Part shown: in pieces, positions 62,589-64,000 of the stretch
How the letters are laid out: every line of letters starts with the position of its first letter
Position numbering within the stretch: the first letter of the stretch is position 1
Assembly (NCBI GenBank): GCA_016712665.1
Contig: JADJQP010000001.1
Location: 248,001 to 312,000 of the forward strand
Direction: 5' to 3'
Origin: Bacteroidota bacterium
GTDB taxonomy: Bacteria > Bacteroidota > Bacteroidia > Chitinophagales > Chitinophagaceae
DNA: 64,000 bases
Notes under the pieces: generated by a model
Seen by the model: only the letters and a program-made list of their open reading frames with translations
Told to the model about the DNA's origin: nothing
Database searches by the model: none
Translations under genes and position numbers: made by a program

Positions 62589-64000
62589 ATGACACCCAAC
62601 GCAGATATTAAGAAATTACAACGAAACTATATTCCGGATTCATTTGCCATTAGTGATTGGGGAGCTCTGAAACCTTTTTTTGAGGAATTGGTATCAAGGG
62701 ACATTTTGAGTAAGGACGCATTGGAAAATTGGTTGAAAGATGTCAGTGAAATGCAAGCGCTTATCAGCGAAGATGCCTGTTGGCGACAAATACGGATGAC
62801 CTGCGATACAGAAAATAAGGAATTGGAAGAAGCATTTCATTTTTTCTGTTTAGAAATAGAACCAAACATAAAACCCTATACGGATGCCCTAAACAAAAAA
62901 TTAATCGCATCGCCATTTCGTAAAGAGCTTGATCAAAACATTTACTATACCTTCCTTCGTGGTGTTGAAAACGAAATCAAACTCTTTACTGAAAAGAACA
63001 TTCCCATTCATGCTGAAATTGCAATTTTAGCACAACACTACGGAACCATTACCGGAAAAATGAGCGTTGACATTCAAGGCAAGGAGTATACGCTCCAACA
63101 GGCTGCACGATTTTTAATGCAAAGTAATCGGGAGTTGCGAAAAGAGGTTTATATAAAAATGAGTGAACGAAGACAAATGGATGAAAAAGCGCTCAACACA
63201 CTATTTGATGAATTACTTGCCAAACGACATCAAATTGCCATCAATGCAGGTTTTGAAAATTATCGGGATTATAAATTTGAAGAACTTGGCAGATTTGATT
63301 ACACCGTAAAGGATTGCGAAGATTTTCATGATTCCATTAAAAAATATATTACACCGATTGTAGAAAATATCTATGAGCATAAACGCAAGCAGATCGGCTT
63401 ACCTGAACTAATGCCTTATGATATAGATGCAGAACCTGAAGGACAAAAACCGCTGGAACCTTTTAATAATGGCGAGGAGTTGTTAGAAAAATCGATTCAG
63501 GCATTCTCAAATTTGCGTCCCTATTTTGGCGATTGTTTACGAAAGATGAGCAGCCTTCATCATTTTGATTTGGAAAGCAGAAAAGGAAAAGCACCGGGCG
63601 GTTATAATTGTCCTTTGGCAGAAACCGGTGCCCCATTTATTTTTATGAATGCCGCCGGTACGGCAGATGATGTGGTAACTATGATGCATGAAGGAGGTCA
63701 TGCGCTTCATTCCTTTTTAAGTCACGATTTAGCCCTCAGTGCCTTTAAAGAGTATCCGATGGAAATGGCTGAATTAGCCAGTATGAGTATGGAACTTTTC
63801 AGTATGGATCAATGGCCTGTTTTTTATCAAAGTGAAAATGAGCTGAAGCGAGCCAAAGCAGAGGAATTGGAGCGCGCCCTTTCCATTTTTCCGTGGATTG
63901 CAACCATTGATAAATTTCAACATTGGATGTATACAAATCCCTCACATACCCAAGAGGAACGCACCGCTGCCTGGATGAAAATATATTCTGAATTTGCCCC
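62589..64000 (+). CDS. M3-family oligoendopeptidase (PepF-like), 3' end outside the window
   Basis: The frame opens at ATG 62589 (MTPNADIKKLQRNYIPDSFA) and is open to the right edge, about 470 codons; a full protein would have ~570. The M3 zinc motif HEGGH is at residues 367-371 (MMHEGGHALHS). The following segment EMAELASMSME supplies the third zinc ligand. It cleaves short peptides in the cytosol. It was read by hand since the stop is outside. It has its own promoter, divergent from the paa operon. Confidence 0.92.
   Translation, partial: MTPNADIKKLQRNYIPDSFAISDWGALKPFFEELVSRDILSKDALENWLKDVSEMQALISEDACWRQIRMTCDTENKELEEAFHFFCLEIEPNIKPYTDALNKKLIASPFRKELDQNIYYTFLRGVENEIKLFTEKNIPIHAEIAILAQHYGTITGKMSVDIQGKEYTLQQAARFLMQSNRELRKEVYIKMSERRQMDEKALNTLFDELLAKRHQIAINAGFENYRDYKFEELGRFDYTVKDCEDFHDSIKKYITPIVENIYEHKRKQIGLPELMPYDIDAEPEGQKPLEPFNNGEELLEKSIQAFSNLRPYFGDCLRKMSSLHHFDLESRKGKAPGGYNCPLAETGAPFIFMNAAGTADDVVTMMHEGGHALHSFLSHDLALSAFKEYPMEMAELASMSMELFSMDQWPVFYQSENELKRAKAEELERALSIFPWIATIDKFQHWMYTNPSHTQEERTAAWMKIYSEFA

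Noticed and set aside
1..64000. CRISPR arrays, tRNA or rRNA genes, insertion sequences, prophage integrase
   Set aside because: None was seen on reading; the contractile genes lack capsid, terminase and integrase partners, so the locus is an eCIS and not a prophage.

Overview
The window is AT-rich DNA of a Bacteroidota bacterium, probably a member of Chitinophagales or Sphingobacteriales. The evidence is several secreted proteins with type IX secretion C-terminal sorting domains, TlpA-like thioredoxins with an N-terminal DUF4369-like part, a SusC/FecA-type TonB receptor, -7 elements of the TAnnTTTG kind, and few visible Shine-Dalgarno sequences. No rRNA, tRNA, CRISPR array or insertion sequence was recognised. 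The exact genus cannot be told from this sequence alone.

Layout: 1-4 kb holds secreted or cell-surface proteins on the minus strand (a collagen-like protein, two further T9SS cargo proteins and a CotH-like protein). 4-7.8 kb holds two paralogous DUF4369/thioredoxin genes and purH. 7.9-32 kb is one continuous minus-strand operon encoding an extracellular contractile injection system (eCIS). In transcription order it runs: Pvc16/DUF4255 protein, sheath, two tube proteins, a 57-residue DUF5908 micro-protein, LysM tube-adaptor, VgrG-like spike, PAAR tip, gp25-like, gp6-like and Afp12-like baseplate proteins, an unknown 842-residue protein, a small fibre-like protein, a CIS tape-measure protein, a 1392-residue effector, an Imm11/DUF1629-like putative immunity protein, the AAA+ ATPase, and a small membrane protein. 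32-43.4 kb is housekeeping: ABC-F ATPase, degenerate ureohydrolase, lipoprotein, TMTC-like TPR membrane protein, inositol monophosphatase, glycosyltransferases and MoaA. 43.5-54.9 kb holds a class D beta-lactamase, a TonB receptor with RNase H1, a thioredoxin, an IscA-type protein, a PH-domain protein, a T9SS cargo, and a BlaI/BlaR1-type regulator-peptidase pair. 55-62.3 kb is an aromatic-compound catabolic operon (paaABCD, hmgA, hpd, kmo, kynA). The window ends inside an M3 oligoendopeptidase gene.

The most notable system is the eCIS. Its effector begins with a DUF4157 domain, continues through helical and membrane-active segments, and ends in an AHH-type (HNH/EndoVII) nuclease. It is followed after 2 bp by a gene of the Imm11 immunity family. 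This suggests a polymorphic-toxin cargo that can be dangerous to the producer or to other bacteria, and not only to eukaryotic hosts.

A second theme is sequence integrity. Five genes contain reading-frame lesions, mostly one-base homopolymer length changes plus two in-frame stops. These are the gp6-like and Afp12-like baseplate genes, the TonB receptor, the TMTC-like gene and the BlaR1-like peptidase. In each case the flanking frames restore a sensible protein and normal spacing to the neighbouring genes. Assembly error is therefore the leading explanation for the indels. If the lesions are real, the eCIS baseplate would be inactive.
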